A stretch of 64,000 nucleotides of DNA from contig NZ_JBHTBW010000045.1 in the NCBI RefSeq assembly GCF_042665195.1, forward strand, positions 62,001 through 126,000. Direction: 5' to 3'. This DNA is from Laceyella putida (lineage in GTDB: Bacteria; Bacillota; Bacilli; Thermoactinomycetales; Thermoactinomycetaceae). A program made the position numbers and the translations under genes. This document shows positions 33,225 through 41,803 of this stretch, in pieces. Position 1 is the first letter of the stretch, and every line of letters begins with the position of its first letter. The notes under the pieces are model-generated. The model made no database searches, was not told the DNA's origin, and saw only the letters and a program-made list of their open reading frames with translations.

Positions 33225-33248
33225 CAAAAAAAGCGCTTTTTCAGCGCT
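33225..33248 (-). terminator. Terminator of spoIVA
   Basis: AGCGCT repeats flank a five-base loop and are followed by T7 on the minus strand. Confidence 0.8.
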
Positions 33249-33261
33249 CATCTCCAAATCC

Positions 33262-34740
33262 TTACAATATAATCGCGATTAAACCGCCCGATCCTTCATT
33301 AATGATCCGCTCTAACGTTTCTTGTAATTTGTACCGCGCATTTTCCGGCATCATCGCCAATTTCGCCTGAATGCTCTCACGCACCACTTGATTCAGCGAG
33401 CGGCCGAAAATATCCGTTTCCCATATGCTGCGTGGATCCTGCTCAAAGTCGCGCATGAGATAATTTAATAGCTCCTCACTCTGTCTTTCAGATCCGATGA
33501 TTGGCGCGAATTCGGAATGCACATTGACGCGAATCATGTGGATAGAGGGGGCCGTCGCTTTGAGTCTCACTCCAAAGCGGCTGCCTTGTTTAATCAGCTC
33601 CGGCTCATCCAACGTCATTTCTTCCAAGGCGGGCGGTGCCACGCCATAGCCAGTCGTCCGCACCATCTTAATCGCATCTGAAACTTTGTCGTATTCCCGC
33701 TTGGCGATGCTGAATTCCTGCATCAGCTCCAACAGGTGGTCTCTGCCGCGAATCTCCACACCCACCACATCTTGCAACACCTGATCGTACAATGCGTCAG
33801 GAGCGTACAAATCGATTTCGGCAATTCCCTGCCCCATGTCCATCCCGGACAAGGCCGCTTTCTCGATAAATTGATAATCGTAAAATTGGCCAACGACCCG
33901 ATCGACATCACGTAAGCGTTTGATGTCTTTCACCGTTTCCCGCACGGAATTTTCAAAGTCGCGGCGCAACCAATGATCTTCATCCAGCACCATGACCCAG
34001 CTTGGCAAGTTGACATTCACTTCATGCACGGGGAACTCAAACAGCACTTCCCTCATCACGCCGAGAATATCCTCTTCGCTCATGGTCGCCACGCTTAGGG
34101 CGATGACGGGAATGTCGTACTTCTCGGACAGTTCCCCCCGCAGTTGTTGCGCTTGTTCGCTATAGGGCCGTGTGGAGTTTAAGAGCAAGATGAACGGCTT
34201 CCCCACTTCCTTCAGTTCATTAATCACCCGCTCTTCCACTTCTTCATAAGATTCGCGTGAAATGTCGGTGATTGAACCATCCGTTGTGATGACAATTCCT
34301 ACCGTAGAGTGTTCTTGAATCACCTTTCTTGTCCCGACCTCCGCCGCCTCTTGGAACGGAATCGGTTCTTCAAACCACGGCGTGCTGATCATGCGCGGCC
34401 CATTTTCATCCTCATAGCCTTTCGCGCCATTGATCGCATAGCCAACACAGTCAACCAAGCGGATATTGACATCAAGTCCCTCATCCACATGAATTTGGAT
34501 CGCTTGATTCGGCACGAATTTGGGTTCGATCGTCGTAATCGTCTTTCCCGCGCCGCTATGTGGCAATTCATCTGTCGCCCGCGTGCGATCGGCTTCGTTC
34601 TGAATGTTAGGGATCACTACCTGTTCCATAAACCGTTTGATAAATGTCGACTTACCGGTGCGCACCGCACCGACCACACCCAGGTAGATGTCTCCTCCTG
34701 TCCGTTCTGCAATATCTTTCAAGATATCTACTTTCTCCAC
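33262..34740 (-). CDS. spoIVA: Stage IV sporulation protein A (spore coat basement ATPase)
   Basis: ATPase of 492 residues that polymerises on the forespore surface and forms the base of the spore coat. The N-terminal domain carries the P-loop GAVRTGKSTFI (about 24-34), a TTIEPKFVPN switch-like segment and DCVGYAING. The protein ends in the conserved membrane-targeting stretch (INEGSGGLIAIIL). It starts at a GTG six bases after AAGGAGGG. Produced in the mother cell under sigma-E in Bacillus; a matching promoter is proposed at 34833-34861. Its presence shows that the organism forms endospores. Confidence 0.97.
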   Translation of the reverse strand: MEKVDILKDIAERTGGDIYLGVVGAVRTGKSTFIKRFMEQVVIPNIQNEADRTRATDELPHSGAGKTITTIEPKFVPNQAIQIHVDEGLDVNIRLVDCVGYAINGAKGYEDENGPRMISTPWFEEPIPFQEAAEVGTRKVIQEHSTVGIVITTDGSITDISRESYEEVEERVINELKEVGKPFILLLNSTRPYSEQAQQLRGELSEKYDIPVIALSVATMSEEDILGVMREVLFEFPVHEVNVNLPSWVMVLDEDHWLRRDFENSVRETVKDIKRLRDVDRVVGQFYDYQFIEKAALSGMDMGQGIAEIDLYAPDALYDQVLQDVVGVEIRGRDHLLELMQEFSIAKREYDKVSDAIKMVRTTGYGVAPPALEEMTLDEPELIKQGSRFGVRLKATAPSIHMIRVNVHSEFAPIIGSERQSEELLNYLMRDFEQDPRSIWETDIFGRSLNQVVRESIQAKLAMMPENARYKLQETLERIINEGSGGLIAIIL

Positions 34741-34832
34741 GAAAGTCCCTCCTTCAAAAATCGCCCTCTTTCTGGATCTGTCGCCGGTGCGAAGGCTACC
34801 CCCTCCCTCCGGACCCTTCCTTAGACACTACT

Positions 34833-34861
34833 AATATATGAATGCCTTTTCCCAATATGAA
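34833..34861 (-). promoter_or_regulatory. Sigma-E-type promoter of spoIVA
   Basis: TTCATATT (34861-34854) and CATATATT (34840-34833) are separated by 13 bp. These resemble the sigma-E -35 and -10 elements (two mismatches in the -10). The site is about 90 bp before the GTG start. Confidence 0.45.
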
Positions 34862-34897
34862 TTCTTTGCCCAAAAAAATAGAGCACATCGGTTGAAC

Positions 34898-35056
34898 TTA
34901 CTTGATTTCTTTTTTCTTTCTCTTATCCGAAAGGGGGACTCTCCCCTTCGCCAACACCGTTCTCGCTCGAAAGCCTGTCACCTTAACAGAGCCGGACAAG
35001 CGGCCAAGAAGAAAGACGCCTGGAACGACAATGAGATGAAACCACAAGCTCTCCAT
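34898..35056 (-). CDS. Small membrane-anchored basic protein, 52 residues
   Basis: Short gene with ATG preceded by AAGGGGTGAAATCG, 53 codons. The product begins MESLWFHLIVVPGVFLLGRL, a plausible single N-terminal membrane segment, followed by a strongly basic tail ending KRKKKEIK. I do not recognise a family. It lies between the yphF terminator and spoIVA on the same strand. The sigma-E-type promoter for spoIVA lies just after its stop codon. The ribosome site and composition support a real gene, but there is no other evidence. Confidence 0.5.
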   Translation of the reverse strand: MESLWFHLIVVPGVFLLGRLSGSVKVTGFRARTVLAKGRVPLSDKRKKKEIK

Positions 35057-35140
35057 CGATTTCACCCCTTAAAAGACAATGGTCATTCTTTGATGCTCAC
35101 ATTCCATAAATATGTCGGCCCGATTCAGAAATTCTCACAA

Positions 35141-35178
35141 AAGCAAAAGTCGCCTTGGATTCAAGGCGACTTTTGCTT
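35141..35178 (-). terminator. Terminator overlapping the end of the yphF-like gene
   Basis: A perfect 17-bp stem (AAGCAAAAGTCGCCTTG and its complement) with a four-base loop. The TGA stop of the lipoprotein gene lies in the loop side of the stem, so the last codons are part of the hairpin. Confidence 0.85.
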
Positions 35179-35898
35179 CATCTCTTCAGCGGGATAGATG
35201 AATTCCGGTGTATTTTTCTTCATTTGCATCATGGGAGAATAGCCCGGCACAAAATAGGAGTCCTTCGCCAACCAAGCCCGGAGATCTTCCGCTTCTGAAG
35301 GCTTCTCTTTGGCGTATTGCCATTTTTTCATCACTTCGCTACGGTAATCCACATACACCCGCCCACGGTCGTCCATGATCAGATCCAGCATCGTATCTGG
35401 GGAATAGGGACTGACCACATGGACGTCACTAAGGTCCAACTTCTCCATATCCACTTTATAAAAATGGGGAGCCACCGTTTCACCCAACGGATATTTCCCC
35501 TCTTTTGCTTTGTAAGCATTTACCGACATTTGCACCTTATCCACGGCATCATGGATGCGCAAATCAAACAAACGCACCAGCGGTTTTGTCTCCACGTCGG
35601 TCATCACATAAATGAAATACCCTCCCTTTTCAAACGCAGACGGAGGGATTTCCCCCAAATAACCTTGGATTTGCATAAAATCCACCTGATAGCGGGTTGA
35701 CCATTTGATGTCATCTTGGCTGTATTTATAGGGTAGCATCTTTTGTTGTTTCAGATAGGTGTCCACCGCCGCCTGGACACGGGCAAGATGCTGATCCAAT
35801 TTATCCCATTCTTGCCTTTTTTCCTGCGGATACAGGCAACCGGTTATCACCGTGCAGAGTAACAAGAGGATCGCCATGTAAGAACCCCAGCGTCGCAT
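35161..35898 (-). CDS. YphF-like lipoprotein
   Basis: Lipoprotein of 245 residues: signal MRRWGSYMAILLLLCTVITG with lipobox VITGC (Cys at about residue 21), then a soluble extracytoplasmic domain. The rest has repeated-looking segments (TYLKQQKMLPYKYSQDD and VNAYKAKEGKYPLGETVA), each a helix followed by a LPY/YPLG turn, as in pilin-like or YphF-type domains. The start is the ATG after GGAGGAAAAGGAA. It follows the yphE-like gene by 14 bp. Position between gpsA and spoIVA is that of B. subtilis yphF. Function unknown. Confidence 0.72.
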   Translation of the reverse strand: MRRWGSYMAILLLLCTVITGCLYPQEKRQEWDKLDQHLARVQAAVDTYLKQQKMLPYKYSQDDIKWSTRYQVDFMQIQGYLGEIPPSAFEKGGYFIYVMTDVETKPLVRLFDLRIHDAVDKVQMSVNAYKAKEGKYPLGETVAPHFYKVDMEKLDLSDVHVVSPYSPDTMLDLIMDDRGRVYVDYRSEVMKKWQYAKEKPSEAEDLRAWLAKDSYFVPGYSPMMQMKKNTPEFIYPAEEMKQKSP

Positions 35899-35912
35899 TT
35901 CCTTTTCCTCCA

Positions 35913-36071
35913 TCACATAAACATTCTCAAAATAAATAAAAGCGCTACGATCAACAAAATAAATGAGATAAGGGACAATCCCCATTTCACCCATGCTCTT
36001 TTTTGTTGCCGTCCCAGGGTCATCAGCAGATTGATGAGGACCAACAAAAATAAACTTACACCTAGTTCCAT
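35913..36071 (-). CDS. Small membrane protein, YphE-like position
   Basis: Protein of 52 residues with two hydrophobic helices (LGVSLFLLVLINLLMTLG and LSLISFILLIVALLFILRMF) separated by a basic loop RQQKRAWVK. The start is the ATG four bases after GGAG; a longer in-frame version (67 residues) starts in a less likely place. It forms a two-gene unit with the lipoprotein gene 14 bp downstream, matching the yphE-yphF pair upstream of spoIVA in B. subtilis. No function is known. Confidence 0.6.
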   Translation of the reverse strand: MELGVSLFLLVLINLLMTLGRQQKRAWVKWGLSLISFILLIVALLFILRMFM

Positions 36072-36211
36072 TCTTCTCCACCCCTTGTCTTCATCAATAC
36101 AGTATATCAAATCCACTTCCGCCTACCAACTAGTCGGGCGGGTGCCCTGCTTCATTAGCCGGCATCCTGCATACGATAAATAGACTTTAGCCTGAAATGG
36201 AGGACTTCCCA

Positions 36212-36739
36212 ATGAGCACCAAAAAGAAAAAGAAAAAGAAATCGCTGCGCAAAAAAACGAACACAAAAAAAGCACCCACTGTCTCACCCGAAGTCAAACC
36301 AGACTTAACGCCTGTCGCTCCCCATTTTCCGCAACTTCCTTCCGCCAATATCGCCAAGATTCTTAGCGGGTTCATGACTTTCCGTTCTACTGTCAAAGAC
36401 CTGAGCCAATCGATTCAACGGGTGGAAAACATGATGGATAATGCCTATCAAATGTTTGAAATCGCCACGAAAGTGATGTCCAATATGAACCAACAGGGCG
36501 GGTTTCCTTCCCTTCCGGGCGGAAACCGTCCCCCATCCACATTAGACGAAGACATCCCCGTTATCAAGATGCCATTTGACGACGAACCCACACCCGGACC
36601 TTTTCCGGGACAAATGCCATCCTTTAATTTTGGTAACATCTTTAGCTTATTGCAGTCCCCGCTTTTCCAACGATTGATCTCCGGTTTTTTCCGGTCGTCA
36701 CGACCCGCCGCAGCGAGTTACAAAAAGCGAGAGGGGTAA
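36212..36739 (+). CDS. Lysine-rich, proline-rich protein of unknown function
   Basis: Protein of 175 residues and the only plus-strand gene in the 33-46 kb block. It starts at an ATG eight bases after GGAGG. The N-terminus is extremely basic (MSTKKKKKKKSLRKKTNTKK). A helical middle follows (TFRSTVKDLSQSIQRVENMM), then a Pro/Gly-rich linker (FPGQMPSFNFGN), and an amphipathic C-terminus (LLQSPLFQRLISGFFRSS). No signal peptide or known domain. The composition recalls spore coat or DNA-associated proteins of spore formers, but that is speculation. The stop codon lies within its terminator. Confidence 0.7.
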   Translation: MSTKKKKKKKSLRKKTNTKKAPTVSPEVKPDLTPVAPHFPQLPSANIAKILSGFMTFRSTVKDLSQSIQRVENMMDNAYQMFEIATKVMSNMNQQGGFPSLPGGNRPPSTLDEDIPVIKMPFDDEPTPGPFPGQMPSFNFGNIFSLLQSPLFQRLISGFFRSSRPAAASYKKREG

Positions 36740-36766
36740 TGCTAGGTAGCATTACCCCTCTTCTTT
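36730..36766 (+). terminator. Terminator of the lysine-rich gene
   Basis: GAGGGGTAATGCT and AGCATTACCCCTC pair around AGGT, followed by TTCTTTG. The TAA stop lies in the left arm. Confidence 0.75.
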
Positions 36767-36896
36767 GTAACCAATCCCTTGACTTTTACACATCCCTGGC
36801 CCCGATTCTCGTGCTCAAGTTTATGGATATTGGTTGGAGCTATTACAGAGTATGAAACAGGGAAAAAGCTTGCAACAGGAAAAAAGCCCAAAATGG

Positions 36897-37922
36897 CTAC
36901 CAACCGCCAACAATTTCTTCCAATTCTTGTGTGCGCCCACGCCCCATCAGCTCTTTCACCGCTTGTGCTGGTTCTTTTTCCGCAAATAAAACGGCATACA
37001 GCTGTTCAGCGATCGGCATTTCTACCCGGTATCGGTCTTTCAGCATATAGGCGGCTTTGGTGGTGCGCACCCCTTCAACGACCATGCCCATCGAACGGAG
37101 CACTTCATCCAGTTTCTTTCCTTGGCTGATCATGTGGCCAGCCCGCCAGTTTCGGCTGTGGCGGCTAGTACAAGTGACCACCAAGTCACCCACGCCAGCC
37201 AATCCGACAAAGGTGATCGGTTCCGCCCCCATCGCCTTGCCCAAACGGGCAATCTCCGCCAATCCCCTGGTTATCAACGCCGCCCGGGCATTATCGCCAA
37301 ATTCGAGCCCGTCAACAAGTCCAGCAGCCAAGGCGATGATGTTTTTCAATGCGCCTCCCACTTCCACGCCAATGACATCGGGATTGGTGTACACACGGAA
37401 ATAAGAGTTCATGAACAGCATTTGTGCTCGCTCCGCCGCCTGTTCCGCTTGGGACGCCACCACCACTGTCGTAGGGCAACGACGAATCACTTCTTCAGCA
37501 TGGCTTGGCCCAGACAAAACCGTGATCCCTTCTTTATGCTCTGTGCCCAATTCCTCCGCCAAGACTTCAGACATCCGCTTCCATGTGTCGATTTCAAACC
37601 CCTTGGCCGCATGAATGACCAGCATATCCTTCGTCATCCATTGCCGCGCTTCACGGGCGATTTCCCTCATTGAATGGGAAGGCACCGCAAATAATACCGC
37701 CTCTTTATCGACCAGTGCTTCAGCCAACGAAGAAGTGGCACGCATGGTAACAGGCAACGTCACATCCGGCAAATATTTGCGGTTGGTATGCGCTTGATCA
37801 ATTTCCTTCGCTTGTTCATCCCGTCGCGCCCACAAGGTAACTTCATGACCATTATCGGCCAATACCGCAGCAAGAACCGTTCCCCAACTTCCAGCTCCAA
37901 GTACAGCAACTCGACCTTTCAT
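36897..37922 (-). CDS. gpsA: Glycerol-3-phosphate dehydrogenase (NAD(P)+)
   Basis: Enzyme of 341 residues that makes sn-glycerol 3-phosphate for phospholipids. The dinucleotide motif LGAGSWGTVLA is at residues 8-18 and the catalytic lysine lies in EVGGALKNIIALAAG near residue 193, with GLAGVGDLVVTCTS near 254. The gene is followed by none closely (36.2 kb gene is convergent). Upstream, plsY lies 22 bp away, so the first two steps of glycerolipid synthesis are co-transcribed after der. Complete and typical. Confidence 0.97.
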   Translation of the reverse strand: MKGRVAVLGAGSWGTVLAAVLADNGHEVTLWARRDEQAKEIDQAHTNRKYLPDVTLPVTMRATSSLAEALVDKEAVLFAVPSHSMREIAREARQWMTKDMLVIHAAKGFEIDTWKRMSEVLAEELGTEHKEGITVLSGPSHAEEVIRRCPTTVVVASQAEQAAERAQMLFMNSYFRVYTNPDVIGVEVGGALKNIIALAAGLVDGLEFGDNARAALITRGLAEIARLGKAMGAEPITFVGLAGVGDLVVTCTSRHSRNWRAGHMISQGKKLDEVLRSMGMVVEGVRTTKAAYMLKDRYRVEMPIAEQLYAVLFAEKEPAQAVKELMGRGRTQELEEIVGGW

Positions 37923-37944
37923 GTAACTTCTCCCTTAAATCAAT

Positions 37945-38544
37945 CTAAATCTTACGTTCTTTCCCCTTAATCAGATTGATTAAATTTTGTTTATGTCGCC
38001 AAATCGCCATCACCGTTACGATCAACATCAACCAAACAAGGGCCGCGGGAAAATCCAAGATCCACATGGCCACTGGGACAATCGTTGTAAAGACAAGCGA
38101 TCCAACTGACACATAGCGGGTGAATAAGATAAAGAGAATTGCACATACGCCCGCAATCAGAGCCGCGGTAAAACCGATGAGAAGAGTAACCCCCACCGTT
38201 GTGGCGATTCCTTTCCCCCCGCGAAATCCCAAAAAGATCGGCCAGTTGTGACCGATGATCGCGGCGATTCCACAGACCATCATCATCACATCCGCATTGT
38301 GTCCATTAGCCAACCAATATCCCAGGCCCACTGCTGCCATTCCCTTTAACGCGTCCAGCAAAAAGACAACGACTGCGGGCCCTTTCCCCAATACTCTCGA
38401 TGTGTTGGTAGCTCCCGCATTGCCGCTACCATAGTCGCGAATATCGACCCCTTTTAGCCATTTGGTCAATAAATAACTAAAACTGATCGAGCCCAATAAA
38501 TAAGAAATGACAATGGGAATCACCCATGTTTGTAACATCGTCAT
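37945..38544 (-). CDS. plsY: Acyl-phosphate glycerol-3-phosphate acyltransferase
   Basis: Membrane acyltransferase of 199 residues with about five helices. The three family motifs are visible: GSISFSYL followed by DIRDYGSGNAGATNTSR, KGMAAV with GHNWPIFLGFRGGKGIATT, and a C-terminal WRHKQNLINLIKG. It uses acyl phosphate from PlsX to make lysophosphatidate, the substrate of PlsC (43 kb). It sits between gpsA and der on the minus strand, with gaps of 22 and 31 bp, forming a der-plsY-gpsA unit. Confidence 0.96.
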   Translation of the reverse strand: MTMLQTWVIPIVISYLLGSISFSYLLTKWLKGVDIRDYGSGNAGATNTSRVLGKGPAVVVFLLDALKGMAAVGLGYWLANGHNADVMMMVCGIAAIIGHNWPIFLGFRGGKGIATTVGVTLLIGFTAALIAGVCAILFILFTRYVSVGSLVFTTIVPVAMWILDFPAALVWLMLIVTVMAIWRHKQNLINLIKGKERKI

Positions 38545-38575
38545 TGCCCTCTCCCGTCTTTCAAATTTCCAATGT

Positions 38576-39889
38576 TTAACTTTTCTTCCTCAAAAAGATT
38601 TTCAGTGGAGTCCCCTTAAATGGAAACGCTTGACGCAATTGATTTTCGAGATAGCGCAGGTAACTGAAATGCGCCAGCTCCGGGTCATTGACAAACAGGA
38701 TAAACGTAGGCGGTTTCACCGTCGCTTGCGTCACATAACGAACACGGAAACGGCGGCCCCGATCAGACGGGGGCGGAGTGGTCACCAACGCGTCTTGAAT
38801 CACTTGGTTCAGCACAGAGGTGGGCACGCGCATCGTATGTTGTTCGGCCACTTCATTGACCTCAGGCAGTACGAGATGGACACGTCGTTTCGTCTTGGCA
38901 GAGACAAACAGGATCGGGGCATAATGCATAAATTGAAACTCGTCACGAATCCGCCGTTTAAAGCGATCCATCGTCTTTTCATCTTTCTCCACCGCATCCC
39001 ATTTGTTTACGATAAAGATGGCAGCGCGTCCAGCTTCATGCGCATATCCGGCAATTTTCTTATCCTGTTCCGCGATCCCTCGTTCCCCGTCGATGACGAT
39101 CAAGCAGACATCGGATCGTTCAATTGCGCGCAAGGCACGAATTACGCTGTATTTCTCAATCGACTCATACACTTTTCCCCGTTTGCGGATGCCCGCTGTG
39201 TCGATGAGGACATATTTTTGGCCTTCAAATTCAAACGGCGTATCCACAGCATCTCGTGTCGTCCCCGCGATGGGGCTGACAATGACCCGTTCTTCGCCCA
39301 GCATCGCATTGACAAGAGAAGATTTCCCTACGTTGGGGCGCCCGATGAGTGACACTTTGATGGTATCTTCATCGTAAACTTCTTCTTCTTTGTCAGGGAA
39401 ATGCTCCACAACTGCATCTAGCATATCCCCTGTTCCGGTTCCGTGCAAGGAAGAAACCGGAATCACATGCTCAAAGCCCAATTGGTAAAACTCAAACACG
39501 CTCTCTGCATATTTGATGTCATCCACCTTATTGACCATCAGGATGACCGGTTTATTGGTTCGATGCAAAAAACGGGCTACCTCTTCATCCGCCGCAGTCA
39601 CACCGTCCCGGGCATCAGTGACAAATAAAATCACATCCGCTTCGTCAAGGGCCAGCTCCACTTGATTGCGGATATGATCCATGATTTCATCCGTATCACC
39701 AAATTCAATACCGCCTGTATCAATTAAGTGAAACTCACGCCCATTCCATTCGCTTCGAGAATAAATCCGGTCTCTGGTAATGCCCGGCTGGTCTTCGACA
39801 ATCGCTATGCGTTCACCGGCCAAACGATTAAAAATCGTCGACTTTCCCACATTAGGTCGTCCAACAATGGCTACTACAGGTAAGCTCAT
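38576..39889 (-). CDS. der: Ribosome-associated GTPase Der (EngA)
   Basis: Double GTPase of 437 residues required for 50S ribosome assembly. The first G domain starts with VAIVGRPNVGKSTIFNRLAGE (P-loop 10-17), DTGGIEFGD and NKVDD. The second begins SLIGRPNVGKSSLVNAMLG (about 180-198), with DTAGIRKRG and VNKWD. The C-terminal KH-like domain is complete. It heads the der-plsY-gpsA unit. Length and motif order match the family. Confidence 0.97.
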   Translation of the reverse strand: MSLPVVAIVGRPNVGKSTIFNRLAGERIAIVEDQPGITRDRIYSRSEWNGREFHLIDTGGIEFGDTDEIMDHIRNQVELALDEADVILFVTDARDGVTAADEEVARFLHRTNKPVILMVNKVDDIKYAESVFEFYQLGFEHVIPVSSLHGTGTGDMLDAVVEHFPDKEEEVYDEDTIKVSLIGRPNVGKSSLVNAMLGEERVIVSPIAGTTRDAVDTPFEFEGQKYVLIDTAGIRKRGKVYESIEKYSVIRALRAIERSDVCLIVIDGERGIAEQDKKIAGYAHEAGRAAIFIVNKWDAVEKDEKTMDRFKRRIRDEFQFMHYAPILFVSAKTKRRVHLVLPEVNEVAEQHTMRVPTSVLNQVIQDALVTTPPPSDRGRRFRVRYVTQATVKPPTFILFVNDPELAHFSYLRYLENQLRQAFPFKGTPLKIFLRKKS

Positions 39890-39979
39890 ACGAAATCCTC
39901 ACTTTTCACATATTCCCATATACAAGTATAAGACATACCTAATCTTACTGAACATTGATTCTTTAGGCAACCGGATATC

Positions 39980-40162
39980 TTAATGTTTCACGATGATCTT
40001 CGTCTCCGCATCGATCTCATGCACCATCGCATCCATGATTTTTTCGAGCAGAAACGATTTTTTCTCCAGCTCTTCCGGTGTGTCCGCCACGAAAATGGGA
40101 GCGCCCCCGGCCACTTTCTCATGATTGGTCGTAACCACAGCCAATATTTTTTCCTTGCTCAT
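39980..40162 (-). CDS. Small YIEGIA-associated (capping complex subunit) protein
   Basis: Protein of 60 residues starting MSKEKILAVVTTNHEKVAGG, with strands and one helix (EELEKKSFLLEKIMDAMVHE). It corresponds to the short protein annotated in Bacillales as the capping complex subunit for YIEGIA. The start is the ATG 5-7 bases after GGTGGGGG. It overlaps the YIEGIA gene by four bases (ATGA), so the two are co-translated. The biochemical role is not clear to me; recognition rests on size, context and sequence. Confidence 0.7.
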   Translation of the reverse strand: MSKEKILAVVTTNHEKVAGGAPIFVADTPEELEKKSFLLEKIMDAMVHEIDAETKIIVKH

Positions 40163-41067
40163 GCGTTCCCCCACCTTTTATCCAGCTCGTGAGGCATTTT
40201 GCCCGGCTTGCGAATCGCACTCTCCAATACAGGAACATTTTTGACAATCGCCATTGCACGCTCCACATCTTTCTCTTGCGGCAGCAACAACACGCCTAAG
40301 CGACCATCTTTCAGATCCCGTTTCGCCAAAGGAACCAGCGCGGGTTCTCCCGTATCGCGGTACACACCTAGAATGGAGGATACATCGTGCAAAATGGCCT
40401 GCCTTTGCCCGACATTCCCTATCGTGATCCGGGCACTCGCCTGACGGGGTGTGATCACGATGCCGATGCCATTCTCCAAAATGCGTTTGCGGTTATCTTC
40501 CAGACCAATATTCATTAAGTAGATATCATCCACATAAAGGCTGGGTCCTTCATTGCGCAGCTCAGCCACCTCCACGTCGGCAATATCATGAATCACTTTC
40601 CCCGACATCAGAAAGCCGCTTAATAGGATCGTCAGCACGCCCGTTATCGCTCCCACCCACCAATAGTGATAAAGCATGACACTGAGTGAGGTAAGAAAAG
40701 CGGCAAAGATGACGATATAATTTCTCCCTTCAAAAACCATGGCAATCCCTTCAATATAATTTTTCCCTCGGGGGACCAATTCCATTTCATCCAAGTTGGA
40801 TAACATTTGCCTTTCCATATTGCGCACATCACGAAATTGCTGGGCTGCCAATGTTAAAAAGGTAACCGCCGTATAATCCTTTTGCGCCAAAGCAGGGACC
40901 GCCACTGCGCCAAGAGCGGCAGCAATAAAGCCCAGGGCCAGATGAATCACATGGCCGTGCGGATAAGTGGGGTATTGTCGGTAATCGCATTGCAACAGGC
41001 GAATCCTGGTGCCAAAGCCAGTGGCAACGCCCAATATCACCGCCATGGTATATAGGGATACAGTCAT
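40159..41067 (-). CDS. YIEGIA-domain membrane protein
   Basis: Protein of 302 residues named after its motif: RGKNYIEGIAMVFEGRNYIV is at about residues 124-143. It has four to five hydrophobic segments (TMAVILGVATGFG, HLALGFIAAALGAVAVPALA, FAAFLTSLSVMLYHYWWVG, AITGVLTILLSGFLM) and a soluble C-terminal domain of about 110 residues. The family is found in spore-forming Firmicutes and has no firm function. The start is the ATG after AAGGAAGAGTGAG. It overlaps the small capping protein gene and abuts the YphA-like gene, giving a three-gene membrane unit between der and rpsA. Confidence 0.8.
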   Translation of the reverse strand: MTVSLYTMAVILGVATGFGTRIRLLQCDYRQYPTYPHGHVIHLALGFIAAALGAVAVPALAQKDYTAVTFLTLAAQQFRDVRNMERQMLSNLDEMELVPRGKNYIEGIAMVFEGRNYIVIFAAFLTSLSVMLYHYWWVGAITGVLTILLSGFLMSGKVIHDIADVEVAELRNEGPSLYVDDIYLMNIGLEDNRKRILENGIGIVITPRQASARITIGNVGQRQAILHDVSSILGVYRDTGEPALVPLAKRDLKDGRLGVLLLPQEKDVERAMAIVKNVPVLESAIRKPGKMPHELDKRWGNA

Positions 41068-41068
41068 C

Positions 41069-41692
41069 TCACTCTTCCTTTCGTATAAGTTCGTACCCTT
41101 TCCAACGGAGACCATTCTTAATCCAAACGGTGACAAACGCTTTCGTCCGCTGCAACCCCAACATCACCGTAAGCGAAAGCCAAACGGTATCCAAAAACTC
41201 CTGAGGCCCCCATATCAAAGGCATCAACATCTCTCGGTGAAAATAGGTGATCCAAACATGCAACATGAAACTCCCGTACAAAATATAAGCCGTTTGTTCC
41301 GAGATTCGCCGCGATATGAGCAAGCCCCATCCGGAAAACGCCATGACACAGAGCGATCGAAAAAGCGGATTGGCCCAATCGGTATTCACTCGGGCATATT
41401 CATGCCACAAGAAGAGCAGGGTCCCGGAAAACAAGCCATGGCTTAACATCATGACCGCCCTGGACAAGCGAAGCCGACAAAGTGCCATCAACAGGCCAGA
41501 CAGCAACACGATCAACCCGGGATGAATCCACGAGGACGCCGTTATGCCAAGGGGCGGACAAGAGGTCAATCCTAAAGCCCCCCATACCAACACGTACCCT
41601 TTCTTGCGGGACAGATCCGTTTGAAACCACTCCGCCCAATACAAAATAAATAAAATAATGATGCTGAGTTGCGCCAAAATGCCGGGAGCCAT
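41069..41692 (-). CDS. YphA-family membrane protein
   Basis: Membrane protein of 207 residues with about six helices covering nearly the whole length (for example LAQLSIIILFILYWAEWF, IVLLSGLLMALCRL, VWLSLTVMLGLQRT). It resembles B. subtilis YphA, whose function is unknown. The start is the ATG preceded by GGAGGAAATTGGAAG; a 7-residue upstream extension overlaps the ribosome site. The stop codon lies one base before the ATG of the YIEGIA gene, so translation is probably coupled. It follows the rpsA-like terminator. Confidence 0.7.
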   Translation of the reverse strand: MAPGILAQLSIIILFILYWAEWFQTDLSRKKGYVLVWGALGLTSCPPLGITASSWIHPGLIVLLSGLLMALCRLRLSRAVMMLSHGLFSGTLLFLWHEYARVNTDWANPLFRSLCVMAFSGWGLLISRRISEQTAYILYGSFMLHVWITYFHREMLMPLIWGPQEFLDTVWLSLTVMLGLQRTKAFVTVWIKNGLRWKGYELIRKEE

Positions 41693-41755
41693 CTTCCAAT
41701 TTCCTCCAACCACAAGGAGATTTTTTGTAGTTTCACTCCAACAGCGGCTTTTTAA

Positions 41756-41788
41756 GCAAAAAAGAACCAGCCAAAATCTGGCTGGTTC
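41756..41788 (-). terminator. Terminator of the rpsA-like gene
   Basis: GAACCAGCCA and TGGCTGGTTC form a 10-bp stem with a five-base loop and a T6 tail on the minus strand. Confidence 0.9.
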
Positions 41789-41803
41789 TCGTCAAAGATG
41801 GCA

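Noticed and set aside
34838..35197. 119-codon plus-strand open frame upstream of spoIVA
   Set aside because: No ribosome site, composition unlike a protein, and it runs through the yphF terminator and opposite the small minus-strand gene and the spoIVA promoter.
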